From assembly GCA_040770645.1 (NCBI GenBank), contig JAXGIS010000008.1, positions 31,413-95,412 on the forward strand: a stretch of 64,000 bases of DNA, written 5' to 3'. Source of the DNA: JAAYZX01 sp040770645. Its GTDB lineage: Bacteria > Actinomycetota > Thermoleophilia > RBG-16-64-13. Of the stretch, positions 1 through 9,235 are shown piece after piece; within the stretch, counting starts at the first letter, position 1, and each line of letters begins with the position of its first letter. The notes beneath the pieces are model-generated. The model was not told the origin of the DNA, ran no database searches, and saw nothing but the letters and a program-made list of their open reading frames with translations. The position numbers were made by a program, and so were the translations under genes.

Positions 1-199
1 GCTCCGGAGGGCCGCTTCGTAGGCTGCGGATGGCCACGTCGCTTAAACCGAAGGACTCGAGCGCAGCGAAGATCTCCTCCGAGGCGGAGGCGTGGATCCA
101 GGTGCAGGGAGCTGCAGGGTCGCGAAGGGCGGCGAGGGCGGCGGCAGGCGCACTGCTCTGCGGCCCACCGCCGCCCGCCGCCAGCACCTTCACGTTCAT
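1..199 (-). CDS. N-terminal part of a possible CorA-like divalent cation transporter (cut by window edge)
   Basis: The first 66 codons of a minus-strand gene are visible and the rest lies outside the window. The start ATG (199-197) overlaps the stop of the upstream universal stress gene as ATGA, so the two are probably translationally coupled. After a Gly/Ala-rich stretch the protein reads CTWIHASASEEIFAALESFG, which resembles the N-terminal soluble domain of CorA-type Mg2+ channels (a tryptophan-containing strand, then a helix ending in a Phe-Gly motif). The diagnostic GMN membrane motif would be in the missing C-terminal part, so the family call is tentative. The coding frame and coupling are well supported. 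Confidence 0.4.
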   Translation of the reverse strand, partial: MNVKVLAAGGGGPQSSAPAAALAALRDPAAPCTWIHASASEEIFAALESFGLSDVAIRSLRSGPPE

Positions 200-1032
200 G
201 GCACCAGCAACACCGGCAACGGCAGGACGCGCATGAGATGCTCGGCCGTGCTCCCCAGGATAAGACGCTGGAGGATGGAGTAGCCTTTCTTGCCCATGAC
301 CACCAGATCCGCGGGTTCCGAAGCCAGGTGCTCCTGAACGGCCTGCACCGGCCCACCCTTCAACCCAAAGAACCGCGAAGGTATCGTGAATGGTTCAAGA
401 TAACGGCGGGCTTCATCCTGCACCCGATCCACTTCCTCCGATCGCCCGCCGGCGGTCAGGACCTGCAATGAAGCACCCACATGCGCAGCCATATCCGCCG
501 CCAGCTTCAGTGCCTGGTTAGAGGTATGGCTGCCGTCATAAAGGATGACGAACGACCGTAGGGGCGATGCCTCCGTCTCGGTGATGAACACGGGCGAGGT
601 GGCGCGGCGTACCACACCCTCGGTGATGGACCCGAGCATGTCTTTGCCCCACCTGGCGTGTTCACCGCGTTTGCCTATAACGATGATGTCCGCCGCGTCA
701 CCGAGCTCTGCCAAGACTTCGCCGGGAATGCCTTCCTCCAACCTAGTCTCCACCGCAATCCCCTCGTCGATGGCGGCGAGACGCACTTCCTCGAGCACGC
801 GCTCAGCTTTAACCCGGAAGCTCTCCAGAAGCTCCACCGGGAACTGTGCAACCGGTATGGTCTCGAATGGGTAGGCGTAGTCGAGATAGGGTGGCATCTC
901 CAGAAGGCGGACATCCAACACATTCACCGCCACGATCTTGGCGCCGTAAGCCGCGGCCAGGGCGAACGCTTGGTTCTTGGCACCAACCGCGTGCTGTGAA
1001 GCGTCGGCTGCCAACAGAATGGACTTGATCAT
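196..1032 (-). CDS. Tandem universal stress protein (two USP domains)
   Basis: A 278-residue cytoplasmic protein made of two consecutive UspA-like alpha/beta domains of about 140 residues each. Domain 1 begins MIKSILLAADASQHA and contains the ATP-binding signature as IIVIGKRGEHARWGKDMLGS; domain 2 begins near residue 158 (VILYDGSHTSNQAL) and has VVMGKKGYSILQRLILGST. Both domains keep the G-x2-G-x9-GS type nucleotide loop. AGGAGG lies just upstream of the ATG at 1032. Its stop overlaps the start of the next minus-strand gene, a CorA-like protein. USP proteins are general stress or energy-status proteins; the specific role here is unknown. Confidence 0.93.
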   Translation of the reverse strand: MIKSILLAADASQHAVGAKNQAFALAAAYGAKIVAVNVLDVRLLEMPPYLDYAYPFETIPVAQFPVELLESFRVKAERVLEEVRLAAIDEGIAVETRLEEGIPGEVLAELGDAADIIVIGKRGEHARWGKDMLGSITEGVVRRATSPVFITETEASPLRSFVILYDGSHTSNQALKLAADMAAHVGASLQVLTAGGRSEEVDRVQDEARRYLEPFTIPSRFFGLKGGPVQAVQEHLASEPADLVVMGKKGYSILQRLILGSTAEHLMRVLPLPVLLVP

Positions 1033-1095
1033 CCGAACCTCCTCATGAGCGCCTGAGCCGCCCCGCCGGGCCGGGTGCCCGGGCCACTCCCCGGG

Positions 1096-1473
1096 TTAAT
1101 CCTCTCCCATGAGTACCCGTCCGGTGAAACAGCTATGCGTACCGGTGTGGCAGGCGGGGCCGGTCTGCTCCACCACAGCCAGAAGCGTATCGCCATCACA
1201 GTCGTACAGAAGCTTGGTCACCTTCTGCAGGTGGCCGGACGTGGCACCCTTGTTCCACAACTCCTGCCGAGACCTGCTCCAGAACCACGTGTATCCGGTC
1301 TGGACCGTCTTCTCCAACGACTCACGATTCATGTAGGCGAGCATGAGCACTTCGCCCGATCCGAGCTCTTGCACCACGCACGGGACCAGACCGGCGGAAT
1401 CGTATTTCACCATCGACAGATCTAGAGCCACGCGCCAACCTCCACTTGCCGCTTGCCCCTGAGCGAGCAGCAT
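1096..1473 (-). CDS. hisI: Phosphoribosyl-AMP cyclohydrolase HisI
   Basis: HisI opens the adenine ring of phosphoribosyl-AMP in the third step of histidine biosynthesis. The typical sequence is clear: VLMLAYMNRESLEKT near residue 42, FWSRSRQELWNKGATSGH, then the metal site with YDCDGDTLL (Asp residues for Mg2+) and GPACHTGTHSCF (Cys for Zn2+). The 125-residue frame from 1473 is slightly long. A GTG at residue 15 or the ATG at residue 21 (1413) fits family length better and would leave room for a divergent promoter towards cinA, whose likely ATG is at 1497. No other his genes are nearby. Confidence 0.96.
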   Translation of the reverse strand: MLLAQGQAASGGWRVALDLSMVKYDSAGLVPCVVQELGSGEVLMLAYMNRESLEKTVQTGYTWFWSRSRQELWNKGATSGHLQKVTKLLYDCDGDTLLAVVEQTGPACHTGTHSCFTGRVLMGED

Positions 1474-1496
1474 AGAGCATGGCGTATCATTGTGCC

Positions 1497-2762
1497 ATGC
1501 ACGGGACCGCCGAGATGATCTTCACAGGAGACGAACTCCTCCGGGGCGACATTGTCAACGGCAACCAAGCGTACCTGGGAGAAGCGCTGTTGGAGTTGGG
1601 CCTCTTCGCCACCCACGCGCTCAGCGTGCGCGACGACCAAACGGGCATCGTGCAGGCCATCCGTGCCGCCATGAAACGAGAACCGGATGTGCTGCTCCTC
1701 TCGGGCGGCCTGGGGCCCACCGACGATGATCTGACTAGGGAAGCCGTTGCCGAAGCACTGCACCGCCCGCTGGAACACCATCCTGAACTGCTCGAACAGA
1801 TTGCCGCTCGTTTCGCGCAGCTCCACATGACTATGTCACCCAGCAATCACAAGCAGGCTTTGTTGCCGGCAGGCGCAACGGCGCTACCGTTCACCGGTAC
1901 CGCGCCCGGTTTCTGGCTCAAGGTGGGGCCTGTGCTGCTGGCGGCCGTGCCGGGCGTGCCCCGCGAGTTACGCATCATGTGGGAACAGGAGCTGGCGCCG
2001 CTCATCGCATCGCATCTGGGAAAGACGGATACGGGCGTGCTGGTGAGACGCCTCCGCGTGGCCGGCATAGGCGAGGGCACTCTGGCCGATGCCCTCAAGG
2101 GAATTCCCTGGACCGCGGAGGGCGTGGAGTTTGGAACCCGGGCGGGACTCGAGGGCATCACCGTGATCTTGCGCAGCGGCCCGGACGAACGGTCCCGCGA
2201 CGCCGTAGCCCGGTTGGAGACCAAAATTCGAGACATCCTGGGTGACAAGGTTTTCGGAGAGGGCAACGCAGACATGGCCCAAGTGGTGGGCGATTTGCTG
2301 CGCCGAGGCGGACTGACTGTGGCCACCGCCGAGTCGTGCACCGGGGGTCTGGTGGCCAAACGTCTGACCGACATCGCGGGCAGCAGCGACTACTTCGTAG
2401 GCGGGGCCGTTACCTACAGCAATCGCCTGAAGACACGGTTGCTGGGAGTGGACCCAGACCTGCTGGCGACTCACGGGGCCGTGAGCGAGCAGGTGGCCCG
2501 AGCCATGGCTGCCGGAGCAGCTGAACGACTGGGCGCCGACTGCGCCGTGGCTACCACGGGGGTGGCCGGACCCGGCGGGGGAACACGGGATAAACCGGTG
2601 GGATTGGTGTACATTGCAACCGGTGTACTCGGCACGATCGAGGTGAGACGTTTCACCATGTTCCGAGACCGCCGCGAAATTCGGGAGCGCACGGCTCAGA
2701 CCGCACTCGACCTGCTTCGCCATCGCCTGCTCCCCGGCTCGCGGGGCAACCACGCTACTTAG
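1497..2762 (+). CDS. cinA: CinA family protein (nicotinamide-nucleotide amidase / competence-damage protein)
   Basis: About 421 residues in two domains. The N-terminal MoCF-like domain starts MHGTAEMIFTGDELLRGDIV and includes LLLSGGLGPTDDDLTREAVA. The C-terminal CinA amidase domain starts near residue 270 with ATAESCTGGLVAKRLTDIAG and ends with TTGVAGPGGGTRDKPVGLVY. In the family, the C domain deamidates nicotinamide mononucleotide (NAD recycling) and the N domain hydrolyses ADP-ribose. An in-frame ATG at 1479 adds six residues, but the family N-terminus begins close to the ATG at 1497, which I prefer. It is divergent from hisI. Confidence 0.95.
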   Translation: MHGTAEMIFTGDELLRGDIVNGNQAYLGEALLELGLFATHALSVRDDQTGIVQAIRAAMKREPDVLLLSGGLGPTDDDLTREAVAEALHRPLEHHPELLEQIAARFAQLHMTMSPSNHKQALLPAGATALPFTGTAPGFWLKVGPVLLAAVPGVPRELRIMWEQELAPLIASHLGKTDTGVLVRRLRVAGIGEGTLADALKGIPWTAEGVEFGTRAGLEGITVILRSGPDERSRDAVARLETKIRDILGDKVFGEGNADMAQVVGDLLRRGGLTVATAESCTGGLVAKRLTDIAGSSDYFVGGAVTYSNRLKTRLLGVDPDLLATHGAVSEQVARAMAAGAAERLGADCAVATTGVAGPGGGTRDKPVGLVYIATGVLGTIEVRRFTMFRDRREIRERTAQTALDLLRHRLLPGSRGNHAT

Positions 2763-2820
2763 CCGGAACAGACGTCAGTCTGCCCGTCATAGAGGAGTCT
2801 TTCTGGAAGCGCTACGCAAC

Positions 2821-3960
2821 ATGTGGCGGCGCAAATTGCGCTCAGCCCTCACTGTATTCGGGATCGTGATCGGTATCTTCGCCTTCACCGTCATGGGATC
2901 CATGGCCGAGAAGATCAACCTCCTCATCTCCGGGGCTGTGAGCTTTTATGGCACCGCCATCACCGTGCAGGGCAAGGGCGGTGGCGGCTTCGGGGGCGCC
3001 TTCACCACCGCTGTTGTGGAGGAACTCCGGGCATTCCCCGGTGTGGCTGAGGTGCAGCCGAGCGTGATCACACTCCTCCGCAGCTCGTCCGAGGGCGGGG
3101 GTTTTTCGTTTGGACCGCCGAACCTACTGGCGGGCGTGGACATAAGTGAGGACTACCTGCGCCGCTTCTCTGAGCAGGGCCTGGTCGTAGCCAAAGGTTC
3201 GAATCTGGCGCCCGGCGACACGGGGGTGGTGGTAGTCGGCTCTGATATCGCCGATGAATTCAACCTGGCGCCCGGCTCCACCTTCCGCATTCGCGGTGAG
3301 GACTTCGTTGTCAAAGGCGTCCTTCAGCGCAGCCTGCAGTTCGCCGACAAGATCACCACCTGCGCCATAGAGGATGCACGCCGCGTCTTCACCAAAGACC
3401 TACCGTTGCTGCTGACCGACGATATCGTGACCAGCGCCCAAGTCTATGCAGCCGGCGGCATCGACGCCGATGCCTTGGCGAGACAAATCAGCGATCAAAT
3501 CCCGGACGTGCGCGCGGTACCGCCCTCCGAGCTGAAGCGTCAGTTCCAAGCCGGTACCGTCATCTTCAACCTGATCATCTTCGGAGTGGCGTTGATTGCC
3601 GTGATCGTGGGCGGACTGTCGGTCATAAACACCATGATCATGAGCGTGAGCGAACGTACGCGCGAGATCGGCATCAAACGCGCGGTGGGGGCCAAGACGC
3701 ACCACATCATGGCCGAGTACTTGGGTGAAGCCTCACTCATCGGCCTGCTGGGAGGGTTGATCGGGTTTGGACTGGGCTGGGCCACCACACTCATCATCAA
3801 CTCCCAGACGCAAGACAGCGGCACCATCCTCTTCACCATGACCTGGCGACTGGCACTGGGGGCCCTGCTCTTCTCGGTGGGCTTAGGCGTGGTGGCCGGT
3901 CTCTATCCGGCCTTCCGCGCGGCACGCATGGATCCGGTCAAAGCCCTACGGACGATGTGA
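2821..3960 (+). CDS. MacB/FtsX-type ABC transporter permease
   Basis: A four-helix MacB-like permease. There is one membrane segment near the N-terminus (LTVFGIVIGIFAFTVMGSMA), a large extracytoplasmic MacB-PCD domain (about residues 30-235), then three C-terminal helices with the family signature INTMIMSVSERTREIGIKRA and the terminal ALRTM. It works with the ATPase encoded immediately downstream (stop and start overlap). The ATG at 2821 lacks a close Shine-Dalgarno. In frame upstream, a CTG at 2803 sits five bases after AGAGGAG and would add LEALRN, which matches the usual family N-terminus, so the true start may be 2803. Confidence 0.93.
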   Translation: MWRRKLRSALTVFGIVIGIFAFTVMGSMAEKINLLISGAVSFYGTAITVQGKGGGGFGGAFTTAVVEELRAFPGVAEVQPSVITLLRSSSEGGGFSFGPPNLLAGVDISEDYLRRFSEQGLVVAKGSNLAPGDTGVVVVGSDIADEFNLAPGSTFRIRGEDFVVKGVLQRSLQFADKITTCAIEDARRVFTKDLPLLLTDDIVTSAQVYAAGGIDADALARQISDQIPDVRAVPPSELKRQFQAGTVIFNLIIFGVALIAVIVGGLSVINTMIMSVSERTREIGIKRAVGAKTHHIMAEYLGEASLIGLLGGLIGFGLGWATTLIINSQTQDSGTILFTMTWRLALGALLFSVGLGVVAGLYPAFRAARMDPVKALRTM

Positions 3961-4682
3961 GGCGCGAAATGACCACCGGCCCTGAGTTCATCGCCACCCT
4001 CACCGATGTCCACAGAAGTTATGCCATGAGCGCAGGCAACGTGGTGCGTGCCCTGCGTGGGGTCACGCTGCAGATCCCCCGCGGTGCCTTCTACGCGCTG
4101 ATGGGGCCCTCGGGCTCAGGTAAGTCCACCCTGCTCAACGTGTTGGGGTCTCTTGATCGGCCTGATTCAGGCACCATCATGCTCAACGGAACAGACATCA
4201 CGGCCGTCGCCGCCTCGGCGTTGCCGGACATACGCCGTCGAATGATCGGCTTCGTGTTCCAAGGCTTCAACCTCATCCCCACCCTTAATGCACTGGAGAA
4301 CGTGGCCCTACCGCTCAAGTACGAAGGCATCCACGGTCGTAAGGCGCGCGAGCGTGCCGGCGAACTGCTGGAAAAGATGGGGCTGAGCGACCGCATGCAT
4401 CATCGACCTCATGAGTTGTCGGGCGGCGAACAGCAACGGGTGGCCATCTCCCGCGCACTGGTCATGGACCCGCCGCTCATCCTGGCCGACGAGCCCACCG
4501 GCGAGGTGGACACAGCCACGAGCGAGGCCATCATGGGGCTGCTGGCCGAACTGAACGACCGGGGGCAGACCCTGGTGGTAGTGACTCACGATCCTTTCAC
4601 CGCGTCCTATGCAGAGCGCGTCATCCGTATGCGCGACGGGCGCATCGAGACCGACGACGACCCGCCCCACGGCATCCTCTGA
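3957..4682 (+). CDS. MacB/LolD-type ABC transporter ATP-binding protein
   Basis: A 241-residue ATPase of the MacB/LolD class with Walker A GPSGSGKST, the Q-loop in FVFQGFNLIPTL, signature LSGGEQQRVAISRAL, Walker B LILADEPTGEVD (the family usually has DEPTGNLD or GxVD variants) and the H-loop VVVTHD. It pairs with the permease just upstream: the GTG at 3957 overlaps that gene's ATG-TGA end. An alternative ATG lies at 3969. Such pairs export lipoproteins, peptides or drugs; there is no adjacent membrane-fusion protein to indicate the cargo. Confidence 0.94.
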   Translation: MRREMTTGPEFIATLTDVHRSYAMSAGNVVRALRGVTLQIPRGAFYALMGPSGSGKSTLLNVLGSLDRPDSGTIMLNGTDITAVAASALPDIRRRMIGFVFQGFNLIPTLNALENVALPLKYEGIHGRKARERAGELLEKMGLSDRMHHRPHELSGGEQQRVAISRALVMDPPLILADEPTGEVDTATSEAIMGLLAELNDRGQTLVVVTHDPFTASYAERVIRMRDGRIETDDDPPHGIL

Positions 4683-4707
4683 CCAACGGAGCAGTCAAAC
4701 GCGCCGC

Positions 4708-5274
4708 TCACGGCACCCGGGGTTTACAGATGAACTCCAGTACTTCCAGATCGAATAGGGCCTGCGCATGAGCGGGTTTGATCACGAGGGCAGTGTCCAA
4801 GCCGCGCCCGGTACCTCCACAAGCGATGATCTCTCGTTGCGCCGGTATCAGGCCCGCATCCGCCGCCATCAGCGTTATCTCCACCGCCACCTTGGTGCCT
4901 TGCCCCATGAGCCGCAGCGTCTGCGCGATGATTTCATCCACTTGATATGTCTGAAAGCGCCGCCTCACCGCACGACCCACACCACCGAATGCGTGTGTGG
5001 TGGTCAACACCGCCGCCCCTTTGGCCCGGATCTCGGCGATCACCTCGGACGGCACCTCCTGGCGACCCACTTCCCCGAAGCCCGTGGAGTGCGTCACCAC
5101 CACCACATTGAGGCCGGATAGCACATCCGGTGCCATGAGGCCGGTGGTACCCCCGGTAGTGGGGATCACGATCTCGCGAATACCCCGTTCCGCCGCACGT
5201 CTGGCCGCCAACTCCAGTACCCGCCGGGTGTTTGTGGTACCCCTCTGGTCGAAGTAGACCACCCATGTCTCCAT
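4708..5274 (-). CDS. Stand-alone pyruvate-kinase C-terminal-domain-like protein
   Basis: About 188 residues forming a single alpha/beta domain like the C-terminal (allosteric) domain of pyruvate kinase: METWVVYFDQRGTTNTRRVL, then EIVIPTTGGTTGLMAPDVL and VVVTHSTGFGEVG. Stand-alone versions are known as conserved proteins of unknown function in archaea and bacteria. There is no catalytic barrel, and the full pyruvate kinase is a separate gene at 37177-38622. GGAGG nine bases upstream supports the ATG at 5274 rather than the in-frame ATG at 5292. It is convergent with the ABC ATPase gene. Confidence 0.8.
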   Translation of the reverse strand: METWVVYFDQRGTTNTRRVLELAARRAAERGIREIVIPTTGGTTGLMAPDVLSGLNVVVVTHSTGFGEVGRQEVPSEVIAEIRAKGAAVLTTTHAFGGVGRAVRRRFQTYQVDEIIAQTLRLMGQGTKVAVEITLMAADAGLIPAQREIIACGGTGRGLDTALVIKPAHAQALFDLEVLEFICKPRVP

Positions 5275-5292
5275 CAGCCTGTGCCTCCTCAC

Positions 5293-5902
5293 GTGGCCGC
5301 TTCCCGCTTCTTTCAGTCTAGTACAATGACTCGGGATTCCACCATTAACATCGACCAGGGCGGGACCTGATGCGGCCTATGCGCCTTTGAGTCGAAGTCT
5401 CCGTGGCGTTCAGCGTCTTTGCGGACTCGCTGGCGGATGGGAAGATCCCCTGCCGACCTCGTCCTTGCGCTTGGGACGTGAAATCCATGACTGCGGCGCT
5501 GAACTCGCTTGCATATCCTCACAGCAGGTTCCCCCCTGCCCACCTCACCATCGCGCTTGAGGGAGGCCGTCGGTGGCAGATGGCATGCAAGCGTACTCCA
5601 GGGATGACATCCGTAGTCAGATGTCCGCGAAGGATGCACCCGGGGGAGTCGATGAGCAGTCTGCTTTGCTGGGCAAATGACCACCACTCGACCGGCGCTT
5701 GAGGCGGCCTCGAGCTCTGCAGCGACCATATCACACACTGACGATCTCGGCATCGGTGGTTCGCCGTTTCTCTTTCTGGCAAGATCATCGGCTGTGCAAT
5801 AAACGACCAGGGGAGGCGTGCATCGCCTCGATGCTATCACCTCGCTTCGGTCTGCCTCCTTCTCCGCCATGTTCAATCAATCATCTAGTACAATGATTCG
5901 GA
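5293..5902. other. 600-bp stretch without a recognisable gene, flanked by a 22-bp imperfect direct repeat
   Basis: No convincing protein is seen on either strand; the open frame at 5313-5876 (minus) has low-complexity Arg/Ser-rich composition and matches nothing I know. The stretch is bounded by near-identical copies of TCTAGTACAATGAYTCGG (5316-5334 and 5884-5902), each containing a TACAAT that resembles a sigma-70 -10 box. The right copy lies directly in front of the small membrane-protein gene at 5903. This could be a duplicated promoter or an insertion that copied its target. Confidence 0.45.
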
Positions 5903-6094
5903 TTGCGCCACCCCAGGATCCTTCTGACCCTACCGCTTCTGGCCATCCAGTTGAGCCTTATGATCTGGGCTTTGGTCGACCTCGTCCGCCGCGAACGCGT
6001 CCGCGGCGGGAGCAAGCTCGTGTGGGTTCTGGTTATTCTGCTCCTCAACTTCATTGGGCCCATCCTCTACCTGGTGTGGGGACGCAACGAATGA
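5903..6094 (+). CDS. Small PLDc_N-type two-helix membrane protein
   Basis: A 63-residue protein with two membrane helices (LLTLPLLAIQLSLMIWALVD and LVWVLVILLLNFIGPILYLV) and the loop RRERVRGGSKLVW. This matches the small PLDc_N (phospholipase D N-terminal-like) family, usually a membrane component beside ABC-2 exporters. Start is TTG at 5903 with no Shine-Dalgarno; a TACAAT at 5888-5893 could give an almost leaderless transcript. The TGA overlaps an ATG (6091) that probably starts the following ABC ATPase gene. Confidence 0.8.
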   Translation: MRHPRILLTLPLLAIQLSLMIWALVDLVRRERVRGGSKLVWVLVILLLNFIGPILYLVWGRNE

Positions 6095-7154
6095 CGTTCA
6101 GGACAACCCCGGCCGAAACGACTACCGATACACGACTACCGACGCTGCCGTTCAGGCGGCTCCCCAAAGTACCCCCGCCATCACCACCAGCAGTCTGACC
6201 CGCCGGTTTCGTGAGTTCTGTGCAGTCGACCACCTGTCCATGTCGGTCCCACGCGGAGAGATATACGGCTTCCTCGGGCCCAACGGGGCGGCAAGACCAC
6301 CACGCTCAAGATGCTGGCCGGGTTGCTCTCCCCCACTTCCGGGACGGCGACTGTGGCCGGAGAACTTGTGCGGCCCGGCGAGGCGAGCCTGGAGCTGCGC
6401 CGACGTCGGCTTCTTGGCGGAGGAACCCGCTCTATCCGTGGATGACGGCGAACGAGGCGCTGGTGTTCGTTACGCGACTGCATGGCTCGGCGGCCCGCGC
6501 CAAGGCGCGGGCCGCCGAGCTCCTCCACCCGTTGGCCTCGCCGATCGCGCAACCGATCGCATCCGTAGTTTCTCTCGCGGTATGAAGCAGCGCTTGGGCA
6601 TCGCCCTGGCGCTTGCCGGTGAGCCCGATGTCCTCCTGCTGGACGAACCTGCCTCAGCTCTCGACCCGCAGGGGCGCAAAGAGGTGCTCGCTCTCATCGG
6701 TCGCCTGCGCGGCCGAGCCACCATCCTCATGTCGTCGCACGTTCTAGAAGACGTGCAGCGGGTCTGCAGCTGGGTGGGCATACTCAACAAAGGACAGTTG
6801 GTGGTGGAGTCTTCCCTCCACCACTTACTCCAACGTTACGCGGGCCCGGCATTCCGTCTCGAGGTTGCAGCAGATCCGGCCCTGGTACGCGAGACCCTTC
6901 GTGCACAGCCTTGGGTGCACCAGGTTACCGATGAGGCCGGCGGGTTCCGTATCCTGGCCTCGGACCCGGCGGCCGCTCAGCGCGAGATCACTTCAGTGTT
7001 GGCCCAGCTTCGTGCCCCCCTGCTGGAGTTCTCAATGGTGCTGCCCTCTCTCGAGGACGTCTTCCTGCGCCTGGTTAACGACCCATCCGTTGCGTCTGGC
7101 CGCGTTTTCCCGCCGTCCTCACCCGAACCACCCGCAGATAGGCCCGCGTCTTGA
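6091..7154 (+). pseudogene. ABC-2 exporter ATP-binding protein, frame-disrupted
   Basis: The ATPase of an ABC-2 type exporter is spread over all three plus frames. Pieces in order: SLTRRFREFCAVDHLSMSVP and GPNGA (frame of 6054), KTTTLKMLAGLLSPTSGTAT (from 6293), VGFLAEEP (near 6405), LYPWMTANEALVFVTRLHGS (near 6430-6490), then SFSRGMKQRLGIALALAG and LLLDEPASALDPQG to the end. The first break falls inside Walker A and is explained by one missing base; the others need one or two. Either the gene is inactive or the sequence has errors here. It is followed by its permease (TTGA overlap). Confidence 0.85.
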
Positions 7155-7921
7155 GGTTGTTGCTCGGCAAGGAACTCTTGGAGCTCCTGCGCACCCGCCG
7201 TTGGCTGGTGCTGCCGATTCTGTTCGTGGTGTTCGGCATTGGCGGTCCCGCCCTCGTACGCCTGCTGCCTATCCTGCTCAAAACGGCCGGGGCCGGTCTG
7301 GAGATAACACTCCCCCCTCCCGTACCGGCGGACGGCTTCGCTCAGTTTCTGCAATCCGCCAACCAGATGGGCCTGCTCGCGGTGATTCTCACCTCGATGG
7401 GGCTGGTGGCATCGGAGCGCAGAGGCGGCACGTTGGCGACCCTCCTTGTGCGGCCGGTATCCAGGCAGTCTTTCCTGTGGGCCAAGTGGCTGGTGAACGG
7501 CGTCTACGCCCTGCTCTCCTTCATTGTGGGTGCAGGTTTCGCCATCCTCTACTCATATCTGCTGCTGGGAACACCCGATACTGCGTCGCTTCTGCTGGCT
7601 ACCGCCCTTTTTCTTCCCTACCTACTGCTGACCTTTTCCTGGACCCTGTTCTTCTCCACCGCAGCGGGCGGACCGGCGGCCGCCGGTGGGCTCTCGTTGA
7701 TCCCGCTCTTTCTCCTACCCATTCTGGGATCCATCTGCAAACCGCTGGGCGAGTACGGCCCCTACGGAGTGGTGCCGGCTGCCACCAAGCTGGTGGGAGG
7801 CATGGGAACCCCTTCGCTACCGGTGGAACCGGCGGCCCTGGTGAGCGTGGCCGTCAACCTGGGCTTCAGTGCCCTACTGGTGCTGGGCGCCTGGCTGGTG
7901 CTACGACGAGCAGAACTCTGA
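7151..7921 (+). CDS. ABC-2 type transporter permease
   Basis: A 256-residue membrane protein with about six hydrophobic segments, the amphipathic N-terminus LLLGKELLELLRTRRWLVLP and the cytoplasmic ERRGGTLATLLVRPVSRQSF motif characteristic of ABC-2 permeases (NatB/YhaP-like). The TTG at 7151 overlaps the TGA of the ATPase gene, so the two form an exporter operon with the PLDc_N protein. Substrate unknown. Confidence 0.88.
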   Translation: MRLLLGKELLELLRTRRWLVLPILFVVFGIGGPALVRLLPILLKTAGAGLEITLPPPVPADGFAQFLQSANQMGLLAVILTSMGLVASERRGGTLATLLVRPVSRQSFLWAKWLVNGVYALLSFIVGAGFAILYSYLLLGTPDTASLLLATALFLPYLLLTFSWTLFFSTAAGGPAAAGGLSLIPLFLLPILGSICKPLGEYGPYGVVPAATKLVGGMGTPSLPVEPAALVSVAVNLGFSALLVLGAWLVLRRAEL

Positions 7922-7929
7922 CGCCCCAG

Positions 7930-9190
7930 CGCCCCCGGCCGTACGCGCCGAGGGATACGTTTCCACCACGGCCCGCCACGCCTCAAGCCTTGCGACCACG
8001 CTCCCACCAGACTGATGAACACGGCACCCAACAGGCACATACCCTCCCAGATAGCTGAACACGGGCACGTAGCTCCCACCGCCTGCGTCGACTATGAAGC
8101 CGCTCAGCCACGGACCCAGCGGCCCGGCCAGAAACCCGTACGCCGTGTAATACTAAGCCGAAGATGGCGCCAGTGTCTCAAACCGAAGCGATCCGCCACC
8201 AAAGGCGCCGAAACGGCAAACAGCGTCCCCAGTGCGAAACCCACAAACGCGGCCAGCACGGCTGCGATGGCGATCCCCGAGGTATGGGGGGATGAAGTAC
8301 GCCACCCCTGCCAGTGCGAAAGCCACAGCCATGGTGAGGTTACGCCGGATTCTATCGGAGAAGTAGCCCGTGAGAATACGGCTGAGTCCGTTGGTCAGGT
8401 TGAAAGCAGTGAGGATGATGACGGCCGTCTGCAACTCAACGCCCTGGGAAAGCCCATAGTTCACAGACTGCGTGACCCATGGCAACAGGCGCAGCCCCCA
8501 CGGTCGCCCAGGTAAGCCAGATAAGCCAGAAGTCGCGAGTACGCAGGGCCTCGCGCACAGTCAAGGATGGGCCGGGCATAGCCACCTTGGCCGTTTTACC
8601 ACCTGACATCGGCTGCAAGCCCAAACGGGTGGGATCCGAGATGAGGACGGAGGCCAACATGCCGGTGGCCAAAGCTGCAGCCCCTAAAACCAAGTTCATG
8701 GACAGATAGCCCATCCCCGAGAGCATACGTGCCAGAACTGGGGACATGAGGGCTGCCGCGGAACCGAACACCAGATTCACGATGCCCGACACCAGCCCGC
8801 GTCGGCCTGGAAACCAGCGCTGCACGGCTGTGAGCGCAGGCATGTTGGTGAAACACGACGCTGCACCGTTGACAAAAGCCCACAGATAGACCATGGTCAT
8901 ACCGCTGGCATACGCGGCCGTAAGCATGTTGACGCCGCAGAGACACACCACCGACGGCCATCATAGTGCGCAGGCCCAATGTTTTGCCAGCGGCCGACCA
9001 GGAACATGAAGATGCCGAGCGAAGCCAGCATGAAGAACATGATGTTCTCTGTCCGCGGTGCCGACCTCAAACGTTCCGCCAATACGGTCCCAGCACTCCT
9101 GGGTACCCAAAACAAAGAGCTCCCGGCCAGAATGTAGCCAGAGAGCCCCCGATCACCGCAAGAACGGCCTTCTTCTAGATTCCCCAACAC
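7930..9190 (-). pseudogene. MFS transporter, oxalate/formate antiporter (OFA)-like, frame-disrupted
   Basis: A major facilitator protein is visible in several minus-strand frames. Its N-terminal part reads GVLGPYW (near 9100) and NIMFFMLASLGIFMFLVGRW. The middle (8951 to about 8480) is intact over 150 residues, with AVQRWFPGRRGLVSGIVNLV typical of OFA-type carriers. A later part (8485 to about 8290) has LTGYFSDRIRRNLTMAVAFA, followed by MCLLGAVFISLVGAW near 8010. At least four frame breaks are needed. The boundaries are approximate and the C-terminus is unclear because it meets the convergent permease gene. Confidence 0.8.
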
Positions 9191-9235
9191 AGCCCCTCCA
9201 CCTGCCCGGCTCCTGCCGTTTGCGGACTACCCGGT

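Noticed and set aside
5313..5876. A minus-strand gene of 187 residues
   Set aside because: No ribosome site, biased composition, and no recognisable domain; it looks like an open frame by chance.
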